From Anaerolineae bacterium (GTDB lineage Bacteria > Chloroflexota > Anaerolineae > Anaerolineales > UBA11858): DNA of 6,061 bases. Positions within the stretch are counted from its first letter, which is position 1. Each line of letters opens with the position of its first letter. Position numbers and translations under genes: made by a program. Shown in pieces: positions 5,703 to 6,061 of the stretch. The notes under the pieces are model-generated. The model made no database searches. It saw only the letters and a program-made list of their open reading frames with translations, and was not told where the DNA came from. Where the stretch lies: the NCBI GenBank assembly GCA_003694235.1, contig RFKO01000239.1, positions 1-6,061 of the forward strand, in the 5' to 3' direction.

Positions 5703-6061
5703 ATGGATAAAGATGTCTTCGCCTTCATCGATGAGGAGGAGAGCAAACCCGGCCTTTCGCCAACCATGGTGTGGAACATTCTTACAGTGATTGTGTTGCT
5801 GCTCACGCTGTGCGTGGGCGGGGTGTTCCTCACCATTCTGGTGAACCCCTATGCGGGCATCAATCCTTTTCCTCCTCCCACACTGCCGCCCACCCTTGCG
5901 CTGGATACTCCCACCCCGACGCCCAAACGCATCCTGCCTCCCACCTGGACGCCTACACCGCTGCCGGTGACCGACACGCCCACACCTACCGCGACGCTGC
6001 CACCCACCATCGCGCCCGCCACTGCTACACCGGAGCCAACACAAGAGCCGGTAGAAATGCC
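5703..6061 (+). CDS. Membrane-anchored Thr/Pro-rich protein, 3' end outside the window
   Basis: An open frame of 119 codons runs off the right edge without a stop. The start is ATG 5703, with GGGAG 8 bases upstream (5690-5694), 25 bp after the PPIase stop codon. The protein has an acidic cytoplasmic N-terminus (MDKDVFAFIDEEE), one transmembrane segment at about residues 22-46 (hydrophobic from MVWNILTV to LTILV), then a long extracytoplasmic stretch dominated by Thr-Pro units (TPTPTP, WTPTP, DTPTPT). Such stalks are common on Chloroflexota surface proteins and are probably extended and possibly glycosylated. Any functional domain would lie beyond the window. The neighbouring lipoprotein also has a Thr/Pro stalk, so both are predicted on the same outer face of the membrane. 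Function unknown; I am fairly sure that it is a real gene because of the ribosome site, TM segment and codon pattern. Confidence 0.8.
   Translation, partial: MDKDVFAFIDEEESKPGLSPTMVWNILTVIVLLLTLCVGGVFLTILVNPYAGINPFPPPTLPPTLALDTPTPTPKRILPPTWTPTPLPVTDTPTPTATLPPTIAPATATPEPTQEPVEM

Noticed and set aside
5664..6044. Minus-strand open frame (126 codons) opposite the Thr/Pro-rich gene
   Set aside because: It is Gly/Arg-rich low-complexity translation of the complement of Thr/Pro codons. The plus-strand frame has a ribosome site, an acidic start and a TM segment.
5870..6055. Possible DNA tandem repeat in the Thr/Pro region
   Set aside because: The repetition is at protein level (Thr-Pro units) with varied codons and spacing. 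I see no regular DNA repeat unit.
1..6061. CRISPR array, insertion sequence, tRNA/rRNA or defence system
   Set aside because: There are no spaced direct repeats, transposase-like frames, terminal inverted repeats, tRNA-like cloverleaf or defence-type domains in what I can read. The genes are ordinary metabolic and envelope families.

Overview
The window looks like chromosomal DNA from a Chloroflexota bacterium, most likely Anaerolineae or a relative. This is inferred from three things: the moderately high GC of the coding regions, an AT-rich intergenic region, and adjacent surface proteins with Thr/Pro-rich stalks of the 'PTPTPT' type common in that phylum. I see no rRNA, tRNA, mobile element or CRISPR array, so the lineage call rests on protein style only.

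Layout. (1) At the left edge, on the minus strand, lies the 5' end of a gene whose product starts with a secretion signal. (2) A 281-bp AT-rich intergenic region (84-364) carries minus-strand TATAAT boxes for that gene and an extended -10 promoter for the rightward genes. (3) A rightward two-gene unit encodes a saccharopine/lysine-dehydrogenase-family NAD(P) oxidoreductase (365-1534) and a serine carboxypeptidase of family S10 (1550-3064), with 15 bp between them. (4) A perfect 14-bp hairpin (3079-3113) sits between convergent genes. (5) A leftward gene encodes a RetSat/CrtISO-type FAD oxidoreductase (4745-3117). (6) A 53-bp divergent intergenic region contains one ATTATAAT octamer that reads as a -10 box on both strands. 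(7) A rightward pair encodes a lipoprotein peptidyl-prolyl isomerase of the parvulin/SurA/PrsA type (4799-5677) and a membrane-anchored Thr/Pro-rich protein that runs off the right edge (from 5703).

How they fit together. The dehydrogenase and carboxypeptidase are probably co-transcribed. An inferred and untested role is turnover of peptides and amino acids in the cytoplasm. The PPIase and the Thr/Pro-rich protein are both predicted to face outward from the membrane and probably form a second operon, with the PPIase acting as an extracytoplasmic foldase. The FAD enzyme is a single gene transcribed divergently from that operon; its substrate cannot be told from sequence.

No clearly new biological system is visible. 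The points most worth a second look are regulatory: the shared divergent -10 with a probable leaderless mRNA for the PPIase, and the compact bidirectional terminator.
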